From the NCBI RefSeq assembly GCF_044755465.1, contig NZ_JBIVRB010000012.1, positions 124,001 through 188,000 of the forward strand: a stretch of DNA of 64,000 bases. The letters run 5' to 3'. This DNA is from Peterkaempfera sp044755465 (GTDB lineage: Bacteria; Actinomycetota; Actinomycetes; Streptomycetales; Streptomycetaceae). Below, piece by piece: positions 36,155 through 44,744 of the stretch. A program made the position numbers and the translations under genes. Numbering within the stretch: the first letter of the stretch is position 1; each line of letters starts with the position of its first letter. The notes beneath the pieces were generated by a model. That model did not search any database and was not told the DNA's origin. It saw only the letters and a list, made by a program, of their open reading frames with translations.

Positions 36155-36796
36155 TCAGACCCGCCGCCGTGCTGCTCGGGCCACCGACTCCCGGGCCCGC
36201 TGCGGATCGTCCCCCGCGCCCAGGATCATGCCGCAGACCTGCGCCTCGAAGCAGACGTCCGCGGTGTTGGGCTCGACCAGGTAGCCGCCGAGATCCAGGG
36301 TGACCAGGCCGTGCAGGGCGATCCAGAGCTGATGGGCGACCAGTTCGGGGTCGGAGGGCCGGAAGCGGTCGGCCGCCACGCAGCGCTTGACCGCCCCGAC
36401 GAGCACATCCAGGGTGTAGCGGCCGTGCTGCCGGTCGGCGTCGGTGAGCGAGAAGCCGCTGAGGCTCGACCCGCCGAACATCACGTTGTAGAGGTGCCGG
36501 TGCTCTCTGGCGTTGGCGCGGTACGCCCAGCCGAGGGCGACCACGTCGCAGACCGGGTCGTCGCTCTCCTCGACCGCCCCCAGCCTGCCGCTGAGCAGCA
36601 TGAATCCCTCGCGGACCATCGCCCGCACCAGGTCGTCCATGCCGCCGAAATGCGTGTAGACCGCCATGGTGGAGGTGCCCACGATGGCTGCCAGCTTCCG
36701 GGTGGACAGCGCGGCCGGTCCCTCTTCGCTGAGCAGCTTCGCAGCAGCGTCGATCAGCTTGGCACTGAGGTTCGGGTCAACTCGGCGTGGACTCAC
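36155..36796 (-). CDS. TetR-family transcriptional regulator
   Basis: 213 residues. N-terminal HTH at about residues 11-57 (LIDAAAKLLSEEGPAALSTR, then TSTMAVYTHFGGMDDLVRAM) with the typical Y-x-H-F recognition segment, and a TetR_C/WHG-like ligand domain after it. The GTG at 36796 is the most upstream start that retains the family N-terminus. Two perfect palindromes lie immediately upstream, between it and the divergent carotenoid oxygenase gene, consistent with autoregulation and control of that gene. Confidence 0.92.
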   Translation of the reverse strand: MSPRRVDPNLSAKLIDAAAKLLSEEGPAALSTRKLAAIVGTSTMAVYTHFGGMDDLVRAMVREGFMLLSGRLGAVEESDDPVCDVVALGWAYRANAREHRHLYNVMFGGSSLSGFSLTDADRQHGRYTLDVLVGAVKRCVAADRFRPSDPELVAHQLWIALHGLVTLDLGGYLVEPNTADVCFEAQVCGMILGAGDDPQRARESVARAARRRV

Positions 36797-36799
36797 CCT

Positions 36800-36812
36800 T
36801 GACAGTATGTCA
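36800..36812. promoter_or_regulatory. TGACA-N3-TGTCA palindrome, candidate TetR operator
   Basis: A perfect 5-3-5 inverted repeat beginning four bases upstream of the TetR start codon. The + strand TTGACA at 36799-36804 also resembles a -35 element for the divergent gene. Confidence 0.55.
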
Positions 36813-36839
36813 GCCGACTGTGACGCTATTCCATGACGC

Positions 36840-36851
36840 CGTTATGTAACG
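36840..36851. promoter_or_regulatory. CGTTATGTAACG palindrome
   Basis: A perfect 12-bp inverted repeat (CGTTA-TG-TAACG) located 26 bases before the start of the carotenoid oxygenase gene. Operator candidate for either neighbouring TetR protein. Confidence 0.5.
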
Positions 36852-36876
36852 GTGCTATTCAACGGAGGAGGCGGCC

Positions 36877-38307
36877 ATGCCTCGCACCACTGGTCACACG
36901 CCCACGAGCGACCTGCTCACCGGTCGCCCGGCCACCGGCCACACCGCCGGCGGACTCCCGCACAGCACGACGCACCTCCTCGGGCGCGGCTACCAGCCGG
37001 TGTCCGCCGAGACCGACCACACCGCACTGACCGTGCGCGGCACCCTGCCGCCGCAGCTCGACGGCACGTTCCTGCGGATCGGGCCCAACGCCCGAGGCGC
37101 CCATGACCCCGCCGTGGACCACGCCTTCGGAGGCGCCGGCATGGTGCACGCCCTGCGGCTGGGCGGCGGCCGCGCGCACTGGTACCGCAACCGCTGGCTG
37201 CGCGGCGACGCGATCAGCCGCGCCCTCGGTGAGCTGCCCACCCCCGGCCCCCGCCGGGGACTGGACGACAACGTCAACGCGAACCTGGTCCGGCACGCCG
37301 GCCGCACCCTGGCCGTCACCGACGGCGGCGCCCTGCCGCTGGTCCTCGACTCCGGCCTCGGCACCCTCGCCCGTACCGACTTCGACGGCACCCTCCCCGG
37401 CGGCTTCTGCGCGCACCCCCTCACCGACCCGGTCACCGGCGAACTCCACGCGGTGGCCGCCGACCACGCGAGGGACGAGGCGGTCCTGCTCACCATCGAC
37501 GTCGAGGGCCGGGTCCGCAGCGCGCTGCCGATCCCGGTCAAGGGCCGCCCCTGGATGCACTCCTTCGCCCTGACCGAACGCCACGCCGTGCTCTTCGACC
37601 TGCCGGTGGCCCACGACGACGCCGAGGCGCGGGCCGGCTCGCCGGCGCCCTACTCCTGGCAGCCCGAGCGCGACGCCCGGATCGGCATCCTGCCCCGGGA
37701 CCGGCACGACGCGGCCGCGCTCTGGCTCGATGTCGCGCCCTGCTTCGTCTTCCACCCGGTCAACGCCTTCGAGGACACCGACGGCCGGATCACCGTGGAC
37801 GTGATCCGCCACGAGCGGGCCTTCGACCGCGACCGGCTGCACCCCAGCGAGTCGGCACCCACCCTGTGGCGCTGGACCCTCGACCCGCGCGAAGGAGCCG
37901 TGGTGGAACGGCAGCTGGACGACCGCGTCCAGGAGTTCCCCCGGATCGACGAGCGGCGCACGGGACTGCCGTACCGGTACGCCTTCACCGTCGAACTCGA
38001 CCCGGGCCAGGGCGCGGCGCTCTGCGGCCCGGCACTGCTGCGGCACGACCTGGCCACCGGCCGCGCCGACCGCCACGCCTTCACCGGCGGACGGACAACC
38101 GGTGAACCCGCCTTCGTGCCGCGCGACGCGCTGGCTGCGGAGGCCGACGGGTGGCTGCTGACGCTGGTGTACGACCCCGCCGCCGACCGCAGCGAACTGG
38201 TCGTCCTGGACACCGCGGACTTCACCGGGCCGCCGGTCGCGGTGGTGCCGCTGCCGGTACGGGTGCCGCACGGCTTCCACGCGCAGTGGGTGGCGTCGGA
38301 GTGGTGA
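36877..38307 (+). CDS. Carotenoid cleavage oxygenase family protein
   Basis: 476 residues of the RPE65/carotenoid oxygenase family, seven-bladed propeller with a non-heme Fe(II) held by four histidines. Candidate ligands lie in F-C-A-H-P-L, W-M-H-S-F, F-H-P-V-N-A and the C-terminal H-G-F-H-A-Q-W. N-terminal signatures are F-L-R-I-G-P-N-A and F-G-G-A-G-M-V-H. It would cleave a conjugated C=C bond with O2, in a carotenoid, apocarotenoid or stilbene. No carotenoid genes are seen here; in this context a polyene made by PksE could be considered a speculative alternative. GGAGGAGG precedes the ATG. The 3' end overlaps the convergent TetR gene by 86 bases. Confidence 0.9.
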   Translation: MPRTTGHTPTSDLLTGRPATGHTAGGLPHSTTHLLGRGYQPVSAETDHTALTVRGTLPPQLDGTFLRIGPNARGAHDPAVDHAFGGAGMVHALRLGGGRAHWYRNRWLRGDAISRALGELPTPGPRRGLDDNVNANLVRHAGRTLAVTDGGALPLVLDSGLGTLARTDFDGTLPGGFCAHPLTDPVTGELHAVAADHARDEAVLLTIDVEGRVRSALPIPVKGRPWMHSFALTERHAVLFDLPVAHDDAEARAGSPAPYSWQPERDARIGILPRDRHDAAALWLDVAPCFVFHPVNAFEDTDGRITVDVIRHERAFDRDRLHPSESAPTLWRWTLDPREGAVVERQLDDRVQEFPRIDERRTGLPYRYAFTVELDPGQGAALCGPALLRHDLATGRADRHAFTGGRTTGEPAFVPRDALAAEADGWLLTLVYDPAADRSELVVLDTADFTGPPVAVVPLPVRVPHGFHAQWVASEW

Positions 38308-38839
38308 GCGGCGGGCATGCCGTCGCTGTTGCGGTGCGCACGGTCCGCCGTGGCGCCCCGGGGCGCAGCGCGGTGACCGTGCTCAGCAGCAGCATCCGGC
38401 CGAAGAACTCCTCCAGGACGGGCTCGGGCAGGTCGGTGGCCGTGGCCACCGTCCGCCAGAGCAGCTCCCAGTGCCGGGCCGCCGCCGCGTGGATCACCGC
38501 GTCCGAGGCCGCCGCCGCGTGCAACTGGCCCTGCAACGCGAAGGCGTAGTCCTCGTCGACCAGCAGCCGCCAGGCGCGCTCGCCGGCCCGAAGCGCCTCG
38601 ACGCCGGTCACGCCGTCGGCCGCCTCCCGGAAGGCCCGTACGGCGCGGCTCGTCCCCTGGTCGGCCGCGGCCAGGAACACATCACGCTTGCTGGGGAAGA
38701 GCCGGAACAGATACGGCTGCGACACCCCGGCTCGGGCGGCGATCGACCCGGTCGAGGTCCCGTGGAACCCGCCGCGGGCGAACTCCTCGACCGCCATCCG
38801 CACCACCAGGGCCCGCCGCTCCCGCGCGCTCATCCGCAT
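38222..38839 (-). CDS. TetR-family transcriptional regulator
   Basis: 205 residues. HTH at about residues 8-55 (LVVRMAVEEFARGGFHGTST, AGVSQPYLFRLFPSKRDVFL), with the recognition helix S-Q-P-Y-L-F-R-L-F. The C-terminal ligand domain ends in a long Ala/Pro/Arg tail encoded antisense to the carotenoid oxygenase C-terminus (86-base overlap). The ATG at 38839 has AGGAGG nine bases upstream; GTG 38845 is too close to that site. Confidence 0.88.
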   Translation of the reverse strand: MRMSARERRALVVRMAVEEFARGGFHGTSTGSIAARAGVSQPYLFRLFPSKRDVFLAAADQGTSRAVRAFREAADGVTGVEALRAGERAWRLLVDEDYAFALQGQLHAAAASDAVIHAAAARHWELLWRTVATATDLPEPVLEEFFGRMLLLSTVTALRPGAPRRTVRTATATACPPLTTPTPPTARGSRAAPVPAAAPPRPAAR

Positions 38840-39299
38840 CGGCACCCACCTCCTGCGCCGAGCCTCCCCGCCGGAAGGGCGGCCTGCCTACTCCCGGGCT
38901 GCCGAACCCCGGGCCCCCGCACCGGCGCCACGCAAGGCACGCTGGGCACCCAGGCCGCCATCCGAGGGCTGCGCCGAGCCGCCGGGCGATGAGCAGCACG
39001 GCGAGGCGTCAAAGGATGATGACGCCGGACGGCTTGCAGATGCCTGTCGAATTGGCTGTCCGGCCTCGCATGTGCAGGATATGGACCAGGGTGCGGCGAG
39101 CAGGCGGGCGGCGGTGTCGGGTGCCATGGGCGGGTCCGGAGTAAGGGCTCGGCTGCGTACGTTGGAGCTGTTCGCAGGGTCGCCGCCGGAGCCCGAGCCG
39201 GACGCGGCAGCCTCCGGCCACCGGCTGCGGCCCTGACGCCCTGCGGCGGTCTCGTGCCGCGAGGAGCAGCACCACGACATGCGAAAGAGGTTGAGTGAC
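38840..39299. other. Divergent intergenic region, no gene seen
   Basis: 460 bp between the TetR gene and the M24 peptidase-like gene. Reading frames here are Arg/Pro-rich without family resemblance. The part near 39000-39080 is less GC-rich and is a likely promoter region. Confidence 0.5.
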
Positions 39300-40007
39300 A
39301 TGGCAGTTGAGCAGAGCGACGTGCGGGAGGACCAGCGCGCGGAGGGGCTGGTGGCAGCGCAGGAGAAGGCCATCGCGCTGTTCGCCGAGGTCGAAGCGCG
39401 CGGACTGGTGGCACCGGGCGTGGGCGAGCAGGAGGTGAGCGACCGCATCCGCGACCTGGCCAATGAGATGTTCGGCACCACCAAGCACTGGCACAAGCGG
39501 ATCATCCGCTCCGGCCCCAACACCCTCGTCCCGTACAAGGACAACCCACCGGACCGCGTCATCGGCACCGACGACATCGCCTTCGCCGACTTCGGCCCGA
39601 TCTTCGAGGAGTACGAGGCGGACTTCGGCCGCAGCTACGTCTTCGGCGACGACCCCGAGAAGCACCGGCTGCTGCGGGACCTGCCGCGCATCTTCGACGC
39701 CGGACGGGCCGCCTTCGCCGCCGACCCGGACATCACCGGCCGGCAGCTGTATGCCGAGGTCGAACGCCTGGCCACCGAGGCGGGCTGGGCCATCGGCACC
39801 TGGCACACCGGGCATCTGGTCGGCGAGTTCCCCCACGAGACCAACGAAGGGGCCAAGGCCGACTCCTACATCACCCCGGAGAACGACACCCCGCTGCGCC
39901 GCACCGACCGCGCGGGCCGGCGCTGCCACTGGATTCTGGAGCTGCACTTCATCGACCGGCAGCGCGGCTTCGGCGGCTTCTACGAGCAGCTGCTCGACCT
40001 GGCCTGA
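39300..40007 (+). CDS. M24-family (aminopeptidase P-like) metallopeptidase domain protein
   Basis: 235 residues resembling the pita-bread fold of M24 peptidases without an N-terminal domain. Candidate metal-site segments are I-A-F-A-D-F-G-P-I-F-E-E-Y with the following acidic EADFGRSY, H-T-G-H-L-V-G-E-F-P-H-E, and the last strand W-I-L-E-L-H-F. It may be a peptidase or a catalytically divergent relative such as creatinase-type enzymes. The ATG at 39300 has GAGG nine bases upstream; ATG 39279 is an alternative. A 12-bp hairpin follows. No functional link to neighbours is evident. Confidence 0.8.
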   Translation: MAVEQSDVREDQRAEGLVAAQEKAIALFAEVEARGLVAPGVGEQEVSDRIRDLANEMFGTTKHWHKRIIRSGPNTLVPYKDNPPDRVIGTDDIAFADFGPIFEEYEADFGRSYVFGDDPEKHRLLRDLPRIFDAGRAAFAADPDITGRQLYAEVERLATEAGWAIGTWHTGHLVGEFPHETNEGAKADSYITPENDTPLRRTDRAGRRCHWILELHFIDRQRGFGGFYEQLLDLA

Positions 40008-40052
40008 CCTGCGGCGCCCCGGCGCCCGCCGCTGATGCCCGCCGCCTGATGC

Positions 40053-40089
40053 CCGCCCCGGGGCCGATCGGTCCGCAGCCCCGGGGCGG
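40053..40089. terminator. 12-bp hairpin after M24 gene
   Basis: CCGCCCCGGGGC (40053-40064) pairs with 40078-40089 around a 13-nt loop, 45 bases beyond the stop codon. Confidence 0.7.
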
Positions 40090-40191
40090 CCCATGACGCC
40101 GTGTCGACGGCCGGGCCGGGAACCGCTGGGCCGCCGCGATGGGTGCGACCGGGAAAATCAGTGGCCCGCGCCGGGCGGGCCTGGGAACGTC

Positions 40192-40605
40192 GTGCGGGTG
40201 GCATGTGAGATCGACTACCGCTGGCGGGCAGTGCTGACGGACGCGGACCTGTCGGCACTCACCCTCTCGCACGGCGGTCGAGCGCGACCGGGCTGGTGGG
40301 ACCGCGCCCGGGAGCACAGTCTCGGCTGGGTGAGCGCACACCGCGAGGACGGGGCACTGATCGGCTTCGCCAATGTGGCGTGGGACGGAGCCGACCACGC
40401 GTTCCTCCTCGATCCCCAGGTACGGCCGGACCACCAACGCCGGGGGATCGGAACCGAGCTGGTCCGCCGGGCGGCGGCAGCGGCCCAAGCCGCCGGCTGC
40501 GAATGGCTGCACGTGGACTTCGAGCCGCACCTGCGCGCGTTCTACTTCGACGCCTGCGGCTTCACGCCGACCGAAGCCGGGCTGATCCGACTCCGCAGCG
40601 CCTGA
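40192..40605 (+). CDS. GNAT-family N-acetyltransferase
   Basis: 137 residues with the acetyl-CoA pyrophosphate loop V-R-P-D-H-Q-R-R-G-I-G-T-E-L (motif A) and the following C-E-W-L-H-V-D-F-E, F-Y-F-D-A-C-G-F (motif B). Substrate unknown. Start uncertain: GTG 40192 or GTG 40198 gives a normal N-terminus, while the open frame extends to 40093 without a good ribosome binding site. Confidence 0.85.
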   Translation: MRVACEIDYRWRAVLTDADLSALTLSHGGRARPGWWDRAREHSLGWVSAHREDGALIGFANVAWDGADHAFLLDPQVRPDHQRRGIGTELVRRAAAAAQAAGCEWLHVDFEPHLRAFYFDACGFTPTEAGLIRLRSA

Positions 40606-40747
40606 GCCGTCGCCCGTACAGCCGCACCGCTGCCACATTCACCCGTTCGGAGGAAAGGCCGCCGGTTGTCCGGGCATGGCCGCGGCGGTCGGCCAGACTG
40701 GTCGCCACCGGCTGGTCCGCCGGTCAGCGGGGGCTGGGGGGTGGAGC

Positions 40748-41779
40748 ATGGGTCCCGGTACCACGCGGGCGCGCGGCCACGGCGTCAAGCCGCCGCCGGC
40801 CGCCGCCGCGCTCCTCGCGCGCGTCCGCCGTCCCGAGCCCCACGACCACGCCGACGCCGTCCGGGAGGAGATCGGGGCCTGGCTGGCGGCCAGCCGCGTC
40901 CTCGGGGACTCCCCACGGGCGTTCCTGGCACAGGGCCACCTGGATCTGGTCGCCAGGGCCTGGGGCGATGTCCCCCGGGGGCCACGGTTGGCCGCGGCGG
41001 CCAAGTGGCTGGTGCTCACCTGGATACTTGACGACCACTTCGACGACCAGTGGATCGGTCGGCCCACCGCCGAAGCCCGGCGGACGGTCCGCGCTCTCGC
41101 GGACCTCCTGGGCGACGGCCGGGAGGACCGCCTCGCACCGGGGGCCCGCACGGCCCCGGACCCCGCCGGCGACGAGGACGCACTGGTCGGTGCGTTCGCC
41201 GCCCTGTGGCGGGAGACGGCCGGGCTGACCACACCGCTCTGGCGGGCCCGGTACGCGACGCACTTCCGGGCGTACCTGGACGCCTCGCTGGGCTATCTGG
41301 AAGCGGGCGCCCCCGAGGGTCCCGTCCCGACCGTTCCGGAGTACCTGCACCAGCGGGACCGGGACGGGGCCGTGCTGTGCGCGGCGGGCTGGGTCGAGCT
41401 CGCCCACGGCCTGGACATCTCCGACGAGGCGTTCCGCCACCCGCAGGTCGCGGACGTGCTGATGCGCTTCAACCACGTCATCTGCTGGGCCAACGACCTC
41501 TACTCCGCCCCGGCCGAGTGCGCTGCGGGCAACGGCAAGAACCTGCTGCGCTCGCTGGCGGTCCACGAAGGGCTGGCCCCCGGCGCCGCCGCCGTCCGGC
41601 TCGGCGCGCTGTGCGAGGCCGAGTTGGCGACGTTCGAGTTCCTGGCCGACGGCATCGCCCGGGGCCCGTCCTGGCCCGAGGAGGTCCGCGTCCTCGCCAG
41701 GGCACTGATCCGCTTCACCCACGCCCTCATCCGCTGGACGGCCACGGCCGCGCGCTACCGCATGGAGGCAGCACCATGA
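40748..41779 (+). CDS. Class I terpene synthase (sesquiterpene-cyclase-like)
   Basis: 343 residues, the usual length of bacterial terpene cyclases. The aspartate-rich motif is D-D-H-F-D-D at 95-100, the NSE triad is N249-D-L-Y-S253-A-P-A-E257, and the C-terminal R-Y pair (A-A-R-Y-R) is present, so all diphosphate/Mg-binding elements are intact. It would ionise a linear prenyl diphosphate (FPP or GPP; no prenyltransferase is nearby) and cyclise it. The ATG at 40748 has GGAG close upstream; an earlier in-frame start at 40676 is possible. It overlaps the P450 start by four bases, so the P450 product very likely acts on the terpene. Confidence 0.93.
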   Translation: MGPGTTRARGHGVKPPPAAAALLARVRRPEPHDHADAVREEIGAWLAASRVLGDSPRAFLAQGHLDLVARAWGDVPRGPRLAAAAKWLVLTWILDDHFDDQWIGRPTAEARRTVRALADLLGDGREDRLAPGARTAPDPAGDEDALVGAFAALWRETAGLTTPLWRARYATHFRAYLDASLGYLEAGAPEGPVPTVPEYLHQRDRDGAVLCAAGWVELAHGLDISDEAFRHPQVADVLMRFNHVICWANDLYSAPAECAAGNGKNLLRSLAVHEGLAPGAAAVRLGALCEAELATFEFLADGIARGPSWPEEVRVLARALIRFTHALIRWTATAARYRMEAAP

Positions 41780-43161
41780 TTCCCCGACCGCCCGGCGCGC
41801 TCCCCCTGGTGGGCCACCTGGTGCCGTTTCTGCGCGACCCGCTGGCGTTCCTGCGCTCCCTGCCCCGCCACGGCGATCTCGTCCAGGTCCGCCTCGGCCC
41901 GGTCAGCGCGGTCGTGGTCTGCGACCTGGAGCTGACCCGGCAGGTGCTGCGCGAGGACCGGGTCTTCGACAAGGGCGGCTTCCTCTTCGAGCGCATCCGC
42001 GACTTCGCCGGCAACGGCCTGGTGACCTGCCCGCACGCCGACCACCGCCGCCAGCGCCGCTATGTCCAGCCCGCCTTCCGCGCCGAACGGATGGGCCAGT
42101 ACGCCGAAGTGATGGACCGGGAGGCCCGGCGGCTGGCCGCCTCCTGGCACGACGGACGGCAGATCGACCTCACCGCCGAGCTGAGCTTGACCGCCGGCCG
42201 CAGCCTGGTCGCCACCCTGTTCACCCAGCTCCCCTTCACCGGGCTGCAGGAGACCGTGGACGACTTCGTCCTGCTGATCGGCGGCTCCTACCGGCGGATG
42301 CTGCTCCCGCACCGCCTCAACCGCATCCCGCTGCCGGCCAACCGCCGCTACGCCGCCGCCCGCGCCCGGCTGGCGCGGCTGGTCGACGGTGTCGTCACCG
42401 CCTACCGCGCGGCACCGGACGACCGCGGCGACCTGGTGTCCATGCTGGTCACCGCCGACGAGAACGGGCAGATGCTGACCAGCGCCGAGATCACCGACCA
42501 GGTGATGACGATCTTCGCCGCCGGATTCGACACCATCGCCAACTCCACCGTGTGGGCGCTGCACCTGCTCGCCCAGCACCCCCGGATCGCCGACCGGGTA
42601 CGCGCCGAGGCCGACGCCGCCGAGGTGGCCCAACCGGCCGGGAGCGTCGAAGGGCTGGAGCTGACCGGCCGGGTCATCCGCGAAGCGATCCGCCTCTACT
42701 CGCCGGGCTGGCTCCTCACCCGCCTCACCACCACCGACACCCGACTCGGCGGCCACACCCTGCCCGAGGGCACCGCGATCGTCTACAGCCCCTACCTCCT
42801 GCACCGCCAGCCCCAGCACTTCCCCGACCCCGACCGCTTCGACCCCGACCGCTGGCTGGACGCCCACCCCCAGCGCGGCCCGTTCATCGGCTTCGGCGCC
42901 GGGCCGCGCCGCTGCGTCGGCGAGCAGTTCGGGCTCACCGAATCGACCCTGCTGCTCGCCACCATCATGCGCACCTGGCGGCTGGCACCCGTCCCCGGCA
43001 CAACCGTGCGCGAGGTGCCGCTCGCCACCCTGCGCCCCGGCCCGGTGTGGATGCGCCCGACCCGCCGCCGTGACCCCGGCCGCCCCGACCCCGGCCGCCC
43101 CGACCCCGGCCGCCCCGACCCCGGCCACAGCGACCCCGACCACACCGCGGCCGCCCGGTGA
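41776..43161 (+). CDS. Cytochrome P450, terpene-tailoring
   Basis: 461 residues. N-terminal P-P-G-A-L-P-L-V-G-H-L start is typical of P450s paired with bacterial terpene cyclases (CYP183-like). I-helix A-A-G-F-D-T-I-A-N, E-x-x-R as R-E-A-I-R-L-Y-S-P, and heme loop F-G-A-G-P-R-R-C-V-G-E-Q with C380. The C-terminal tail carries a (DPGRP)n repeat, encoded by four 15-bp units, that is not part of the P450 fold. Translational coupling to the cyclase and to the following FAD monooxygenase (GTGA overlap) defines a terpene operon. A related P450 lies at 47572-48921. Confidence 0.94.
   Translation: MIPRPPGALPLVGHLVPFLRDPLAFLRSLPRHGDLVQVRLGPVSAVVVCDLELTRQVLREDRVFDKGGFLFERIRDFAGNGLVTCPHADHRRQRRYVQPAFRAERMGQYAEVMDREARRLAASWHDGRQIDLTAELSLTAGRSLVATLFTQLPFTGLQETVDDFVLLIGGSYRRMLLPHRLNRIPLPANRRYAAARARLARLVDGVVTAYRAAPDDRGDLVSMLVTADENGQMLTSAEITDQVMTIFAAGFDTIANSTVWALHLLAQHPRIADRVRAEADAAEVAQPAGSVEGLELTGRVIREAIRLYSPGWLLTRLTTTDTRLGGHTLPEGTAIVYSPYLLHRQPQHFPDPDRFDPDRWLDAHPQRGPFIGFGAGPRRCVGEQFGLTESTLLLATIMRTWRLAPVPGTTVREVPLATLRPGPVWMRPTRRRDPGRPDPGRPDPGRPDPGHSDPDHTAAAR
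43072..43131 (+). repeat. 15-bp coding repeat, 4 copies, in P450 tail
   Basis: Units of GACCCCGGCCGCCCC start at 43072, 43087, 43102 and 43117 (last one diverged) and encode D-P-G-R-P. In-frame expansion only lengthens the C-terminal tail. Confidence 0.85.
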
Positions 43162-44543
43162 GCACCGCCCTCGTCCTCGGGGGCGGCCTGGCCGGGCTGC
43201 TGGCCGCCGCAGCCCTCGCGCCGCACGCCCGGCACGTCACCGTCATCGAACGGGACACCCTGCCCGACCGGCCCGGTCCGCGCCAGGGCCTGCCGCAGGG
43301 CGACTTCAGCCACCTCCTCCTCGGCGGCGGGGCCGACGCCCTCGACTCCCTCCTCCCCGGCACCGTCGCCGCGCTGCGCGCCGCAGGAGCCCACCGCCGG
43401 GCGATCCCCTCCGGCCTGCTGATGCGCCTGGGCGAGGGCTGGCTCCAAGGCTTCGACTCGACCGCCTACCTGATCGCCTGCAGCCGCCACCTGCTCGACC
43501 ACACCGTCCGGCAGCGGCTGCGCCACCAGGCCGCCGTCACGATCCGGGAGGACACCCGCGTCCTGGGCCTGACCGGAGACCCGGGCCGAGTCACCGGGGT
43601 GTACGTGGCGCACCCGGACGGATCGCGCGAGAGCCTGCCGGCCGACCTGGTGGTGGATGCGACCGGCCGCCGCTCCCAGGCCCCGCGCTGGCTGGGCGCC
43701 CTGGGCTTCGAAGGGCCGCGCGAGGAGACGGTGGACGCCGGACTCGCCTACGCCGCCCGGCTATTCGACGCACCGGGCGGCAACCACGGCTTCCCGGTCG
43801 TGAGCATCGTCCCCGTCCCCGGCCGCCGCCGCCCCGGGCGCGGCGCCACCATCATCCCGATCGAGAACGACCGCTGGATCATCACCCTCTCCGGCACGCG
43901 CGGCGGCGAACCCTCCCGTACCGAGGCCGAGTTCCACACCTTCCTCCGCACCCTCGACCACCCGGTCATCCACGACCTCGCCCGCGCCGCCCACCCGATC
44001 GGTCCGATCCGCACCTGCCACGGAAACCCGAACCGCCGCCGCCGCTACGAGGACGGCGCCCCGGCCGGGTTCACCGCCACCGGCGACGCGGTGGCCGCCC
44101 TCAACCCGGTGTACGGGCACGGCATGACGGTCGCCGCCCAGTGCGCCGCCGCCATCAGGGCCGTCCTCGACGCCGAGAGCCTGCACCCCGACGTCAGCGC
44201 CTCGATCCAGCAGCGGATCGCCCGCGTCGTCGACACCCCCTGGACCATGGCCAAGGAGCAGGACCAGGGCTTCCCCGACGCCCGTTCGAGCCACCCCACC
44301 GCCCACGGACCCACCACCGCGCTCACCCGCTGGTACACCGGCCGCCTGCTGCACGCGGCCCTCACCGACCCCGCCGTCTCGGCCGCCTACTTCGACGTCT
44401 TCTCGCTCGCCGCGCCGGCCGGCCGCCTCACCGCGCCCGCCGTGGCACTCGCCGCGCTGCGCCCCCGGCGTACCAGACCCCTGACCGCCGCCGAGGCGAT
44501 CGCCCGGTTCCCCCGGGCCACCGAACTGGCCGGACCCTACTGA
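43158..44543 (+). CDS. FAD-dependent monooxygenase/oxidoreductase
   Basis: 461 residues. N-terminal dinucleotide motif L-V-L-G-G-G-L-A-G-L-L-A-A, the second FAD contact F-T-A-T-G-D-A-V-A-A-L-N-P-V-Y-G-H-G-M (GD motif), and D-A-T-G-R-R-S between them. The family resembles PHBH-fold/geranylgeranyl-reductase-type flavoproteins. It likely hydroxylates, epoxidises or dehydrogenates the terpene intermediate. The GTG start shares bases with the P450 stop. It ends the tight three-gene terpene operon; the small peptide gene starts 201 bp later on the same strand. Confidence 0.9.
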   Translation: MSTALVLGGGLAGLLAAAALAPHARHVTVIERDTLPDRPGPRQGLPQGDFSHLLLGGGADALDSLLPGTVAALRAAGAHRRAIPSGLLMRLGEGWLQGFDSTAYLIACSRHLLDHTVRQRLRHQAAVTIREDTRVLGLTGDPGRVTGVYVAHPDGSRESLPADLVVDATGRRSQAPRWLGALGFEGPREETVDAGLAYAARLFDAPGGNHGFPVVSIVPVPGRRRPGRGATIIPIENDRWIITLSGTRGGEPSRTEAEFHTFLRTLDHPVIHDLARAAHPIGPIRTCHGNPNRRRRYEDGAPAGFTATGDAVAALNPVYGHGMTVAAQCAAAIRAVLDAESLHPDVSASIQQRIARVVDTPWTMAKEQDQGFPDARSSHPTAHGPTTALTRWYTGRLLHAALTDPAVSAAYFDVFSLAAPAGRLTAPAVALAALRPRRTRPLTAAEAIARFPRATELAGPY

Positions 44544-44744
44544 GCACCCCGCAGGGGTTCGGCCGCCGTTCGGGGGCAGGGCCGCACCGGCCACCGGCTC
44601 ACCCGGGGCCGGTTGCCCCGCGCGGGTGAAAGCGTTGCGCTGCCCCGGCGCTCTGCCCGCCGCAGGTGCTTGCCTCCGCCACCCCGGGGAACGTCCCCTG
44701 CCGTAGCCGACCGGCTACGCGAGTTCACCGATGGGAGAGATGTC

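Noticed and set aside
43072..43131. Short regular repeats considered as CRISPR
   Set aside because: Units are 15 bp, contiguous, in frame in a coding sequence and without spacers. The other tandem arrays likewise lack spacers.
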